A DNA stretch of 64,000 bases from Bacteroides fragilis (lineage in GTDB: Bacteria > Bacillota > Clostridia > Lachnospirales > Lachnospiraceae): positions 3,376-67,375 of the forward strand of contig JAMPFK010000013.1 in the NCBI GenBank assembly GCA_023664485.1, written 5' to 3'. Positions within the stretch are counted from its first letter, which is position 1, and the number at the start of each line of letters is the position of its first letter. The notes under the pieces were generated by a model, which was not told the origin of the DNA, searched no databases, and saw only the letters and a list, made by a program, of their open reading frames with translations. The translations under genes were made by a program, and so were the position numbers. This document shows, one piece after another, positions 28,122 through 36,548 of this stretch.

Positions 28122-29360
28122 TTGCTTGAGATTAAGACAAACGATGCTGAATCCGCTGCAAAGATTATCGTTATAGGCGTTGGTGGAGCGGGTAATAATG
28201 CTGTTAATAGAATGATTGACGAAAGTATTGACGGTGTGGATTTTATCGGGATCAATACGGACAAGCAGGCTTTACAGCTCTGTAAGGCCCCTAAGCTGCT
28301 GCAGATCGGGGAGAAGCTTACAAAGGGACTGGGAGCCGGTGCCAAGCCGGAAATCGGCGAGAAGGCCGCGGAGGAGAGCCAGGAGGAGATCGCGCAGGCG
28401 TTAAAGGGCGCGGATATGGTATTCGTCACCTGCGGTATGGGAGGCGGGACCGGGACCGGCGCCGCGCCCATCGTTGCCAAGCTGGCAAAGGATATGGGGA
28501 TCCTGACGGTGGGAGTCGTGACCAAACCCTTCCGTTTCGAGGCGAAGGCGCGTATGGTCAATGCGCTGAATGGAATTGATAAGATCAAAGATAATGTGGA
28601 TACGCTCATCGTTATTCCTAATGATAAGTTATTGGAAATCGTTGACAGAAGAACGACGATGCCGGACGCTTTGAAGAAAGCGGACGAGGTATTACAGCAG
28701 GCCGTGCAGGGCATTACGGACCTGATCAACGTACCGGCTGTTATCAATCTTGATTTTGCGGATGTACAGACCGTTATGAAGGATAAGGGAATCGCCCATA
28801 TCGGCATCGGTTCCGGGAAGGGCGAGGACAAGGCGAGCGAAGCGGTCAAGATGGCGGTGGAGAGCCCCCTGCTTGAGACGACGATTTCGGGCGCGACCCA
28901 TGTTATTATTAACGTATCCGGCGATATATCGCTGGCGGATGCTTCGGATGCGGCAGATTATGTCAGAGACTTAACGGGCGACGATGTCAACATTATTTTC
29001 GGCGCCATGTATGACGCCAATATGACGGATACCTGTAAGGTAACGATCATCGCGACGGGCATCGAAGAGAAAACGAATCAGTTAAAGGGACTTGGATTCA
29101 AGTCGGCATACATAACGCCTACGTCTTTACAGGGCAAAGCGCCCGGAGCGGGCGGCGCAGGCCATGTCGGATTCGGGACGGCGAATCTGGGCATTCGTCC
29201 TTCTTCCATTCTGGCCGGGCAGGGAACGGCGGCGGGTACGCCGGGAGAAGCACAGTCGGAAGGCGTCAGGCCGATAGCGGGAATCAATCGGGCGATGGAT
29301 ATCAAAAGCTCGGTAGAAGAGAAATCGTTGAAGATTCCGGATTTCCTGCAAAGAAAATAA
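28122..29360 (+). CDS. ftsZ: cell division GTPase FtsZ
   Basis: Tubulin homologue that forms the Z ring. It has an N-terminal VIGVGGAGNNAVNRM and the tubulin signature GGGTGTG near residues 107-113, then a linker and the conserved C-terminal peptide KIPDFLQRK that contacts membrane anchors. The start is TTG 28122 with a full AAAGGAGGT at 28107-28115. Length is 412 aa. A strong terminator follows. Confidence 0.97.
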   Translation: MLEIKTNDAESAAKIIVIGVGGAGNNAVNRMIDESIDGVDFIGINTDKQALQLCKAPKLLQIGEKLTKGLGAGAKPEIGEKAAEESQEEIAQALKGADMVFVTCGMGGGTGTGAAPIVAKLAKDMGILTVGVVTKPFRFEAKARMVNALNGIDKIKDNVDTLIVIPNDKLLEIVDRRTTMPDALKKADEVLQQAVQGITDLINVPAVINLDFADVQTVMKDKGIAHIGIGSGKGEDKASEAVKMAVESPLLETTISGATHVIINVSGDISLADASDAADYVRDLTGDDVNIIFGAMYDANMTDTCKVTIIATGIEEKTNQLKGLGFKSAYITPTSLQGKAPGAGGAGHVGFGTANLGIRPSSILAGQGTAAGTPGEAQSEGVRPIAGINRAMDIKSSVEEKSLKIPDFLQRK

Positions 29361-29385
29361 CAGCGCAAAGAAAAGCGGCATAAAA

Positions 29386-29435
29386 AGAGCTTTCAGGGCA
29401 GCAGAATATGCAGCCCTGGAAGCTCTGTTGTTTTG
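29386..29435 (+). terminator. ftsZ terminator
   Basis: AGAGCTTTCAGGGC (29386-29399) pairs with GCCCTGGAAGCTCT (29413-29426), with one mismatch-type position, followed by GTTGTTTTG. The gap from here to spoIIGA also holds the palindrome at 29439-29465, GC-rich sequence without a gene, and the spoIIGA promoter. Confidence 0.8.
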
Positions 29436-29438
29436 CGT

Positions 29439-29465
29439 GGAAGAATCGCCGGGGACGATTCTTCC
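29439..29465. repeat. short palindromic repeat, copy 1
   Basis: A perfect 10-bp inverted repeat, GGAAGAATCG (29439-29448) and CGATTCTTCC (29456-29465), with a 7-nt loop. The 14-mer GGAAGAATCGCCGG (29439-29452) recurs exactly at 55264-55277 and is there also followed by an ATTCTTC arm. This looks like a small dispersed palindromic element. Confidence 0.6.
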
Positions 29466-29591
29466 GGCTGTGAGGAGGGGGAAAGGTGCAGGGGCGGTTC
29501 TTCCGGGCTGAGGGGAGGTCTTGCAGGAGGGCTGCCAGGGCGGGGCGGGTGCGAAAACAGTCAGAAAATATTCCGGAAATGCTCCCTGTAT

Positions 29592-29624
29592 TTGACAAAA
29601 TTATCATCTCCTTTTGCATATAAT
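29592..29624 (+). promoter_or_regulatory. spoIIG-type promoter with 21-bp spacer
   Basis: A consensus TTGACA (29592-29597) and a consensus TATAAT (29619-29624) are separated by 21 bp rather than 17. The spoIIG promoter of Bacillus subtilis is known for an abnormally long spacer and dependence on Spo0A~P. The -35 overlaps TTTGACA, one base from the reverse complement of a 0A-box core. Confidence 0.65.
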
Positions 29625-29648
29625 AAAGCAGATAACAGGAGGTGGGTA

Positions 29649-30455
29649 GTGTATTACAAATTATATATTGACAGTGTTTTTTTCGTTCAGTTCGTCATGA
29701 ATCTGTATCTGTTATCCATCACGGGAAAAGTTCTGAAGTGTACTGCCACGCACAGAAGAATGATACCCGGAGCCTTATTGGGGGCCGGCATGATATGTCT
29801 GGTCATTTTATTTCCGGTCTTTTCTTTACGGATAAGGCTCGCGCTTGGAGTGATACCTGTCAGTATGAGCATGATCCGCGTCGTATTTGCAGTCCGGCCG
29901 CTGCCGCGCCTGATTAAGAGCAGCATTGTCATGGGCGTATGCGGTTTTTTTATGGGAAGCATTGTATTATGGATGACCAGCCGGTTTCCATGGGTGGAAG
30001 AACGGCGGTATGGCATCTGGAGCGTCGCCCTTTGCGGATATATCGGTTATTGCGTCCTGCGGCTCCTGCTCCGAAAGCTGCGCCGGGAAAGGGAAAACAA
30101 TCTGAAAGAGGTCAGGATCCCTCTCGGAGAAAAAAATATCCAGCTGAAAGCGCTTTTGGATACGGGAAATCATCTGTGCGAACCGATCAGCGGGACGCCC
30201 GTATGTATTATCAGCGAAAGCGCCGCCGGAGAATTCCGGGATTTTTTCAGGCCGGAAAAATATCATGCCATTCCGTACCGGAGCATCGGCAGGAAAAGAG
30301 GAATGCTGGATGCTTACGAGCTGCCGGAGCTGGTCATCGAGGACAGTTACCGGGAGATATGCTGCAAGCGGGTTATTGTTGCGGTTTGTAATACGGGAAT
30401 ATCACAGGATAGTCTTTATCAGATGATATTGCATCCTCAATTAATGGAAAACTAG
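29649..30455 (+). CDS. spoIIGA: sporulation sigma-E processing peptidase SpoIIGA
   Basis: Membrane aspartic protease that cleaves pro-sigma-E in the mother cell. It has five hydrophobic segments in the first ~150 residues, then the protease domain with the catalytic motif LLDTGNHLCEPISG (Asp ~171). The start is GTG 29649 with AGGAGGTG upstream; the frame is open much further upstream but that sequence is non-coding leader. Length is 268 aa, and it sits 11 bp before its substrate gene sigE. Confidence 0.93.
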   Translation: MYYKLYIDSVFFVQFVMNLYLLSITGKVLKCTATHRRMIPGALLGAGMICLVILFPVFSLRIRLALGVIPVSMSMIRVVFAVRPLPRLIKSSIVMGVCGFFMGSIVLWMTSRFPWVEERRYGIWSVALCGYIGYCVLRLLLRKLRRERENNLKEVRIPLGEKNIQLKALLDTGNHLCEPISGTPVCIISESAAGEFRDFFRPEKYHAIPYRSIGRKRGMLDAYELPELVIEDSYREICCKRVIVAVCNTGISQDSLYQMILHPQLMEN

Positions 30456-30466
30456 GAGGAAAAAAA

Positions 30467-31207
30467 ATGGTTTTTAAAGTGGCAATTCCCGGCAAAGTGC
30501 AGTTCAAAATGGTGCACAGGGATACCAGATTCCTGATGCACAGGCAGGGAGACATACACTATATCGGAGGCGCGGAGGTACTTCCCCCGCCGCTTGAGGT
30601 AGAGAAAGAGAATGAAATCATCGGCGATCTGGGCACGGAGTATGAGAGCGAGGCCAAAGCGCTTTTGATCGAGCATAATCTGCGTCTGGTCGTGTACATA
30701 GCCAAAAAATTTGACAATACAGGAGTCGGTGTGGAGGATTTGATTTCTATCGGCACGATCGGGCTGATAAAATCCATCAATACCTTTAATCCGGAGAAAA
30801 ATATCAAGCTGGCGACCTATGCGTCCCGCTGTATTGAAAATGAAATTCTGATGTATTTAAGAAGGAACAGCAAGCATAAAATGGAAGTGTCCATCGACGA
30901 GCCGCTGAATGTGGACTGGGATGGAAACGAGCTCCTGCTTTCCGATATTCTCGGAACGGATGAGGACGTTATCTATCAGGATATTGAGAACGAGGTGGAG
31001 CGGAAGCTTTTGATCAAAGCGATATCGCGGCTCTCCGAGAGGGAGCAGACTATTATCCGGCTGCGTTTCGGGCTCGGCAGCGCGGACGGCAAGGAGCTGA
31101 CGCAGAAGGAGGTCGCGGAGCTCCTCGGCATCTCACAGTCCTATATTTCCAGGCTGGAGAAAAAAATCATGCGCAGGCTGAAAAAAGAGATTCTGCGGGA
31201 AACATAA
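30467..31207 (+). CDS. sigE: RNA polymerase sporulation sigma factor sigma-E
   Basis: Mother-cell sigma factor made as an inactive precursor. The N-terminal ~25 residues are the pro-region, followed by region 2 (HNLRLVVYIAKKFDNTG, DLISIGTIGLIKSINTF) and region 4 (ELTQKEVAELLGISQSYISR helix-turn-helix). Length is 246 aa, with ribosome site AGGAGGA. It forms a spoIIGA-sigE operon. Confidence 0.96.
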   Translation: MVFKVAIPGKVQFKMVHRDTRFLMHRQGDIHYIGGAEVLPPPLEVEKENEIIGDLGTEYESEAKALLIEHNLRLVVYIAKKFDNTGVGVEDLISIGTIGLIKSINTFNPEKNIKLATYASRCIENEILMYLRRNSKHKMEVSIDEPLNVDWDGNELLLSDILGTDEDVIYQDIENEVERKLLIKAISRLSEREQTIIRLRFGLGSADGKELTQKEVAELLGISQSYISRLEKKIMRRLKKEILRET

Positions 31208-31233
31208 GGCGGCGGTTTGTCCGCGAAATAAAA

Positions 31234-31278
31234 AAGCGGTCGGATATCGGCAGATTATCAGATATCCGATTGCTTTTT
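31234..31278 (+). terminator. sigE terminator
   Basis: AAGCGGTCGGATATC (31234-31248) pairs with GATATCCGATTGCTT (31261-31275), two G-T wobbles, 12-nt loop, then TTT. Confidence 0.75.
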
Positions 31279-31382
31279 AAATGAAAAAAAAGTATAATAA
31301 GACAGGAATAATCTGCGGGACGGACTTTTTGGCCCCGCGGCGGCGGGGGCGGTTGGACAGACGAGAGGCATGGTTATTGCAT

Positions 31383-33404
31383 ATGGAAGCAAAAAAGACA
31401 ATTCTGATAGTAGACGATGATAGAATGAACCTGGCGGCGGCGCAGACATTTCTGCTGGAGGAATATAAGGTCGTCGCCGTCAATTCCGGGAAACAGGCGC
31501 TTAAATATTTGATGAGGTTCAGGCCCGATTTGATTCTTCTGGATATTTTTATGCCGGAGATCGGCGGATTTGAAGTGATGGAGCAGCTGCAGGAGAACAG
31601 GGACTGGCGTACGATTCCGGTCATTTTCTTAACGGCGGACAGAAAGATGGAAACGGAGTCAAAATGTTTTCAGATGGGGGCCCATGATTTCATTACGAAG
31701 CCCTTTGAGCCGGGTATCATGCAAAACCGTATCCGGCGCGCGATCGAGCTGGACGGATATCGGAAGGATCTGCAGCGCAGGCTGGAAGAGAAAACGAGAG
31801 AAGTGGAGCTCGTGACGATACAGGCCATCACGACGGTGGCCAATACGATCGATGCGAAGGACGATTATACGAAGGGCCATTCGAACCGGGTCGCTTATTA
31901 TTCGGAAGCGCTGGCACGGAAGATAGGATGGCCGGAGGAAGAGGTGCAGAATATCCATTACATAGCGCTTCTGCACGATATCGGCAAGATCGGCGTGCCG
32001 GATGCGGTACTCAATAAGCCCTTCAGGCTGACCGATGTGGAGTTCGGGCTGATCAGGAATCATACGGTCATGGGCGCGGAAATCCTCAAAGATATCAAGA
32101 CGTTCCCCAATGTCAGCGTGGGCGCAAAGTACCATCATGAGCGGTATGATGGAAAGGGTTATCCGAGCGGCCTGAAAGGCGATGAAATCCCGCTCGTCGC
32201 AAGGATTATCGGAATTGTGGACTCCTATGACGCGATGACGAGCAACCGCGTCTATCGGCGGCGGCTGCAGGACGAAATGGTAAAGCAGGAGCTTATCCGG
32301 GGAAAAGGCACACAGTTCGATCCTTATCTGGTGGATCAGTTCATGGAGCTTTTAGAAGAAGGCAGCTTACAGCAGAATATTCCCGAAAAAGATATGGTCA
32401 TGCCGATTTTTAACAGCGATAAGATTCATGGCGGCGTGACGAGGGAAGAGGCAGGAATGGATTCGCGGCTGGATTATCTGACCGGACTGTTGAGCAGGGA
32501 AGAGGGGGAAAAGGAAATCGCCGAAAGCCTGCGGAGCGGAAGCGGCTGTATCATGATGATCGATCTGGACCAGTTCAGGGAAGTGAACGACAGATTCGGA
32601 CATCTGGCGGGCGATGCCGTCCTGAAGGAGGTCGCGGGTCTTTTGAAAGAGGTTTCCCGGAAGAATATCATCTGCCGTATGGGCGGCGACGAGTTCCTCT
32701 GTTATGCCGAAGGCATTTCGAGGCGGGAAGAGGCGGAAGAGAAGGTCAAAATGATTTTGGCATCTTTTGAGAAGAGAAAGAGCGAGACCGGTATGCCGGA
32801 AAATGTTTTTCTTTCCATCGGCATCAGTCTTTTCGGGAAGGACGGCGGAAGCTTTGAGGAACTCGTGCGGAAGGCGGATAAAGCGCTGTATCATGTAAAA
32901 CAGAGCAATGATAAAAAACGGCGGTATTTTTTTTATCAGGGTACGAGTGTGGAAAAGACGCTGGAGCAGTCGAAAGCCGATCTGGACAGGCTGGTGGATA
33001 TGGCGGAGAACGGACAGACTTATCAGGGCGTCTTTCAGACTGCCTGTGAGGAGTTCAGGCGGGTCTGTGATTTCGTTACGCGCCTTTCACAGCAGAATCA
33101 TCAGGAAATGCAGCTGATTCTTTTTACCTTATATTCTGCGGACGGCAGCGATATCAGGATCGGGCAGATGGAACGGGCCATGCAGTGCATGGAGCAGGCG
33201 ATCATCAAATCCCTGCGCGGTGCGGATGCCGGGACGAGGTACAGCAGTTTCCAGTTCCTGGTCATTCTGCCGGGGGCCGGGAGAAACGATATCCGTGCCG
33301 TAACGGAACGTATCGTGCAGAATTATTTTAAATTATACGGCGACAGGGATATCACGTTATCCTATGATATCGCCGATCTCCATAAAACGAAAGAAAATAC
33401 CTGA
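31383..33404 (+). CDS. response regulator with HD-GYP and GGDEF domains
   Basis: A 673-aa cytoplasmic protein. Residues ~6-125 are a CheY-like receiver (VDDD, phospho-acceptor Asp ~54 in LLDIFMPE, Lys in TKPFEP). Residues ~150-340 are an HD-GYP c-di-GMP phosphodiesterase (HSNRVAYYS, HDIGKIGVPD near 198, HHERYDGKGYPSGL). A GGDEF domain follows (LTGLLSREEG, MGGDEF ~434-438, intact). The last ~150 residues resemble a second, degenerate cyclase-like domain. Hydrolase and synthase modules in one receiver protein imply signal-dependent switching. ATG 31383 is chosen; TTG 31377 is nearly as likely because GAGAGG lies about 9 nt before it. There is no adjacent histidine kinase. Confidence 0.85.
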   Translation: MEAKKTILIVDDDRMNLAAAQTFLLEEYKVVAVNSGKQALKYLMRFRPDLILLDIFMPEIGGFEVMEQLQENRDWRTIPVIFLTADRKMETESKCFQMGAHDFITKPFEPGIMQNRIRRAIELDGYRKDLQRRLEEKTREVELVTIQAITTVANTIDAKDDYTKGHSNRVAYYSEALARKIGWPEEEVQNIHYIALLHDIGKIGVPDAVLNKPFRLTDVEFGLIRNHTVMGAEILKDIKTFPNVSVGAKYHHERYDGKGYPSGLKGDEIPLVARIIGIVDSYDAMTSNRVYRRRLQDEMVKQELIRGKGTQFDPYLVDQFMELLEEGSLQQNIPEKDMVMPIFNSDKIHGGVTREEAGMDSRLDYLTGLLSREEGEKEIAESLRSGSGCIMMIDLDQFREVNDRFGHLAGDAVLKEVAGLLKEVSRKNIICRMGGDEFLCYAEGISRREEAEEKVKMILASFEKRKSETGMPENVFLSIGISLFGKDGGSFEELVRKADKALYHVKQSNDKKRRYFFYQGTSVEKTLEQSKADLDRLVDMAENGQTYQGVFQTACEEFRRVCDFVTRLSQQNHQEMQLILFTLYSADGSDIRIGQMERAMQCMEQAIIKSLRGADAGTRYSSFQFLVILPGAGRNDIRAVTERIVQNYFKLYGDRDITLSYDIADLHKTKENT

Positions 33405-33412
33405 CGGATGAA

Positions 33413-35541
33413 ATGATGAGTAAGAAAAGACAAGAAGAGATAAAGGATAACGGAAAAACAAAGGAGAAGCCGGAAGAGAAGGGCGGGAAATCCGGATGGC
33501 CGGGGTATGTCATAGCGGCAGCGGCCGTACTGTTGATAGAGATCTTTGTGTGGAATCATTCTTTCTGGCTGTCATTAGGGCATGAGCCGGCTGAAGTCGG
33601 GGAAGTGTATACACAGACAGGCGGGCTTTTGTCTTTTGACGAAGATTTCTGTCTGGAATCCGGTTCCTGTCTGGAAATCAGAGATATCGACCGGGAAATC
33701 AGGAATATCTATATCAATATTGAGACGGATAAGGAAGCGCAGAGGGATACGCTGGAGATCTGTTTCCATATGATCGACGAGGGAAGGAAAAATTATTATG
33801 ATGTTACACCCAGAATCATCTCTTCCCGGCTGTCCAGGCTCAATTATATTTCGATCTATCCTTATGGGAATCTGAAATCTTTAAGAATCGATTTTCCCGG
33901 TGAAGAGAATACGACGATTAAAGTAAAGGATATTGTGCTGAATCCGCATGTTCCGATGTTCTTTTCCATTGAGCGGGCGGCGCTGATGTATCTGCTCTGC
34001 TGCGTGGGAAGAGCGTTGTTTTTCCGGCCATATCGATCGTACCGTGAAAACGGATCCAGGAGACAGAGAAGAGCGGCGGCCGGGCTTTGCGCTGTATCGA
34101 TGGCAGTCGTCTTTTCGCTGGCGGTGAAAGGCGACGATGCGGACGGAAGAATCACGATGGACAAATATACGAATCTGGCGCATGCCCTGGCACAGGGAAT
34201 GGTTTCCATGGATATCGATGTGGACGGGCGCCTGCTTGCGGCGGAAAATCCCTATGACCTAACCGAACGGGAGGAGCTGGACATCAAGGGCTATCAATGG
34301 GATTACGCGTATTATGAAGGAAAGATCTATGTCTATTTTGGCGTGGCCCCTGTCATGCTTACCTATCTGCCTTATTATCTGCTGACCGGTAAGGACCTTC
34401 CTCATATTATTTCTTATCTGTTTTTTTTACTGCCAATGATTGCAGGTTCCTTTCTGCTGATGGACTCGCTGGTCAGAAAATATTGCGGCAGGCTGCCGGT
34501 AAAGCTGTATTATTTGTTTCTGGTCACGTTTATGCTTGGAATTGGAACGCTTATTTTTGCAAAGCGCGTCTGTATTTATAATCTGGCGATCATGGCCGCC
34601 GTGTGCCTTACCGTGTGGGGGCTGTATTTCTGGATAAGTTCGGCGAAGGAAACGGGACAGTGTTCGATCTGGAAGGTTTTCCTGGGCTCCGTATGTATGG
34701 CGCTTGTTGCAGGGTGCAGGCCGCAGCTTCTAATGGGAAGTTTTCTGGCATTTCCGATTTTCGGAGAAAGATTAAAACGGATGGCTGCGGATTCCGGAAG
34801 AAAAGAGGGATGGAAAACAGGGGGGGGTTATTGCTCTTTCTCGCGGCTTTCAGCGTCCCGTTCCTCGTGGCCGCGGTTTTCCTTATGCGGTATAATGCCG
34901 CGAGATTTGGAAATCCCTTTGATTTTGGCGCGAATTACAATTTGACGACAAATGATATGAGATACCGGGGAATCCATGCGGCGAGGATGTTTTCCGGGTT
35001 ATGGTCGTTCCTGTTCAAACTTCCATCGGTCGATATCGAGTTTCCTTTTTTGGGGACGACGAGGGTTTATACGGCTTATCAGGGGATTAACATACAGGAA
35101 GAGGGTATCGGCGGTATTTTTGCGACGAACCTTATTTTGTGGCCATGTTTTCTGATGTATCGTTACAGGTCGAAGCTGCGGGAGAAACAAGGTCTGCTTT
35201 TTGCCGTGATAAGCGTCGTAAGCGGAATGGTCATCGCGTGTGCGGATGTGCAGATGTCCGGCGTCCTGACGAGATATATGGCTGATTTTGCGATCTTTTT
35301 CTATCTGGCGTCCTTTATGGTCATATTTGCATTTATCGACGGGCGTTATAAAAAGCGGTCCGGGAGCCCCGGAGGATATTCCGAAGAGGGCTGGTGCAAA
35401 GGGATTGCGGGTCTATGCTGTATCACGATTTTATATTGCTTTATGACGGTTCTTTCCTTGTATGTAACCGGAGATTATGACGATTACCAGACGGTATGGT
35501 ACTATCATCTGAAAGAGATTTTCGATGTGTTCGGCGTTTAG
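33413..35541 (+). pseudogene. polytopic membrane protein split by a frameshift at a G8 tract
   Basis: The first frame (33413-34945) encodes a Lys/Glu-rich start, a membrane helix, an extracytoplasmic beta-like region and many hydrophobic segments. At the run of eight G (34820-34827) coding potential jumps to another frame that continues as GLLLFLAAFSVPFLVAAVFL through further helices to 35541. One extra G, or two fewer, would restore a single ~709-aa protein. It resembles large uncharacterised glycosyltransferase-C-like membrane proteins of Lachnospiraceae (WDYAYYEGKIYVYFGVAPV block); the function is unknown. The break may be a homopolymer read error, a true mutation or a phase-variable switch. 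Confidence 0.7.
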
Positions 35542-35556
35542 ACAGGAAAAACTCTG

Positions 35557-35586
35557 ATAGCGAGACAGTCCGGATTGTCTCGCTAT
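35557..35586. terminator. bidirectional terminator between convergent genes
   Basis: A perfect 11-bp stem, ATAGCGAGACA (35557-35567) and TGTCTCGCTAT (35576-35586). On the minus strand it is followed by CAGAGTTTTTCC, so it fits sigG best; plus-strand T content is low. Confidence 0.65.
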
Positions 35587-35599
35587 TTGGGCGCTCTTT

Positions 35600-36379
35600 T
35601 CAGGCGGTTAAGTAGTTCCGCATCGTTTTCAGCGCGTTTTTTTCCAGACGGGAGACCTGTGCCTGGGAGATGCCGATTCTTTCCGCGACTTCCATCTGCG
35701 TTTTTCCCTCGAAAAAGCGCAGGGTGATGATTTCATATTCCCGTTCAGAAAGTTTTTTCATGGCTTCGCTCAGGGAAATATGTTCTACCCATACCTCTTC
35801 CTTATTTTTCTTGTCACTGATCTGGTCCATCACATAGAGCGTGTCGCCGCCATCCGTATATATGGGCTCGTACAGGCTCATGGGGCTTTGAATGGCGTCT
35901 AACGCGTAGACGATATCTTCCTGTGAAATGCCGATCTCCGCTGCGATTTCGTTCATGGTAGGTTCCTGTGCGTTTTTTCTCGTCAGGTTTTCCTTCGCAT
36001 AGATTGCTTTGTAGGCGGTGTCCTTTAACGAGCGCGAAACGCGGATGCTGTTGGAGTCGCGCAGATAGCGCCGGATTTCGCCGATGATCATCGGTACGGC
36101 ATAAGTCGAGAATTTGACGTTCAGGCTGCTGTCGAAATTGTCGATCGCTTTGATCAGGCCGATACAGCCGATTTGAAAAAGATCGTCCACGTTTTCATTG
36201 CTGGAATGGAAGCGTTTGATCACGCTCAGAACGAGCCGCAGATTGCCTTTGATATATTCTTTTCGCGCATCGTCGTCGCCGTCCCCGATTTTCTTAAAAA
36301 GTTCCTCCTTTTCCGCATTTTTCAACAATGGAAGTTTGGCCGTATTTACGCCGCAGATCTCAACTTTTCCCTGAACCAT
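35600..36379 (-). CDS. sigG: RNA polymerase sporulation sigma factor sigma-G
   Basis: Forespore late sigma factor. The N-terminus GKVEICGVNTAKLPLLKN is the hallmark of sigma-G (the stretch that interacts with regulators). Region 2 contains DDLFQIGCIGLIKAIDNFD and region 4 ends TQMEVAERIGISQAQVSRLE. Length is 259 aa, with AAAGGGG as ribosome site on the minus strand. Unusually it is convergent to sigE and separated from it by two unrelated genes, instead of following it directly. Confidence 0.95.
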   Translation of the reverse strand: MVQGKVEICGVNTAKLPLLKNAEKEELFKKIGDGDDDARKEYIKGNLRLVLSVIKRFHSSNENVDDLFQIGCIGLIKAIDNFDSSLNVKFSTYAVPMIIGEIRRYLRDSNSIRVSRSLKDTAYKAIYAKENLTRKNAQEPTMNEIAAEIGISQEDIVYALDAIQSPMSLYEPIYTDGGDTLYVMDQISDKKNKEEVWVEHISLSEAMKKLSEREYEIITLRFFEGKTQMEVAERIGISQAQVSRLEKNALKTMRNYLTA

Positions 36380-36414
36380 AATATCGTTTTGCCCCTTTCA
36401 TCATTCTTTCTAAA

Positions 36415-36443
36415 AAGGATGTGCGAAAGAGCGGGAATTATTC
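36415..36443 (-). promoter_or_regulatory. possible sigma-F/G-type promoter of sigG
   Basis: Reading the minus strand, GAATA (36443-36439) is followed after 17 bp by CATCCTT (36421-36415), close to the GNATA...CATNNTA pattern recognised by sigma-F and sigma-G. It lies 35 nt before the sigG start codon, so forespore activation and autoregulation are plausible. Confidence 0.4.
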
Positions 36444-36548
36444 ATGAATCCAAAAAATGTTTTACAAAGGGCGTTATTTCTGGTACATTATTCATATATT
36501 TTATTTACAGGATTTTTCTGATAAAAGTAACAAAAGAGGTGGCATACC

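Noticed and set aside
29433..29648. N-terminal extension of SpoIIGA
   Set aside because: Open by chance in GC-rich leader; it would span the promoter, and the GTG with AGGAGGTG fits the family start.
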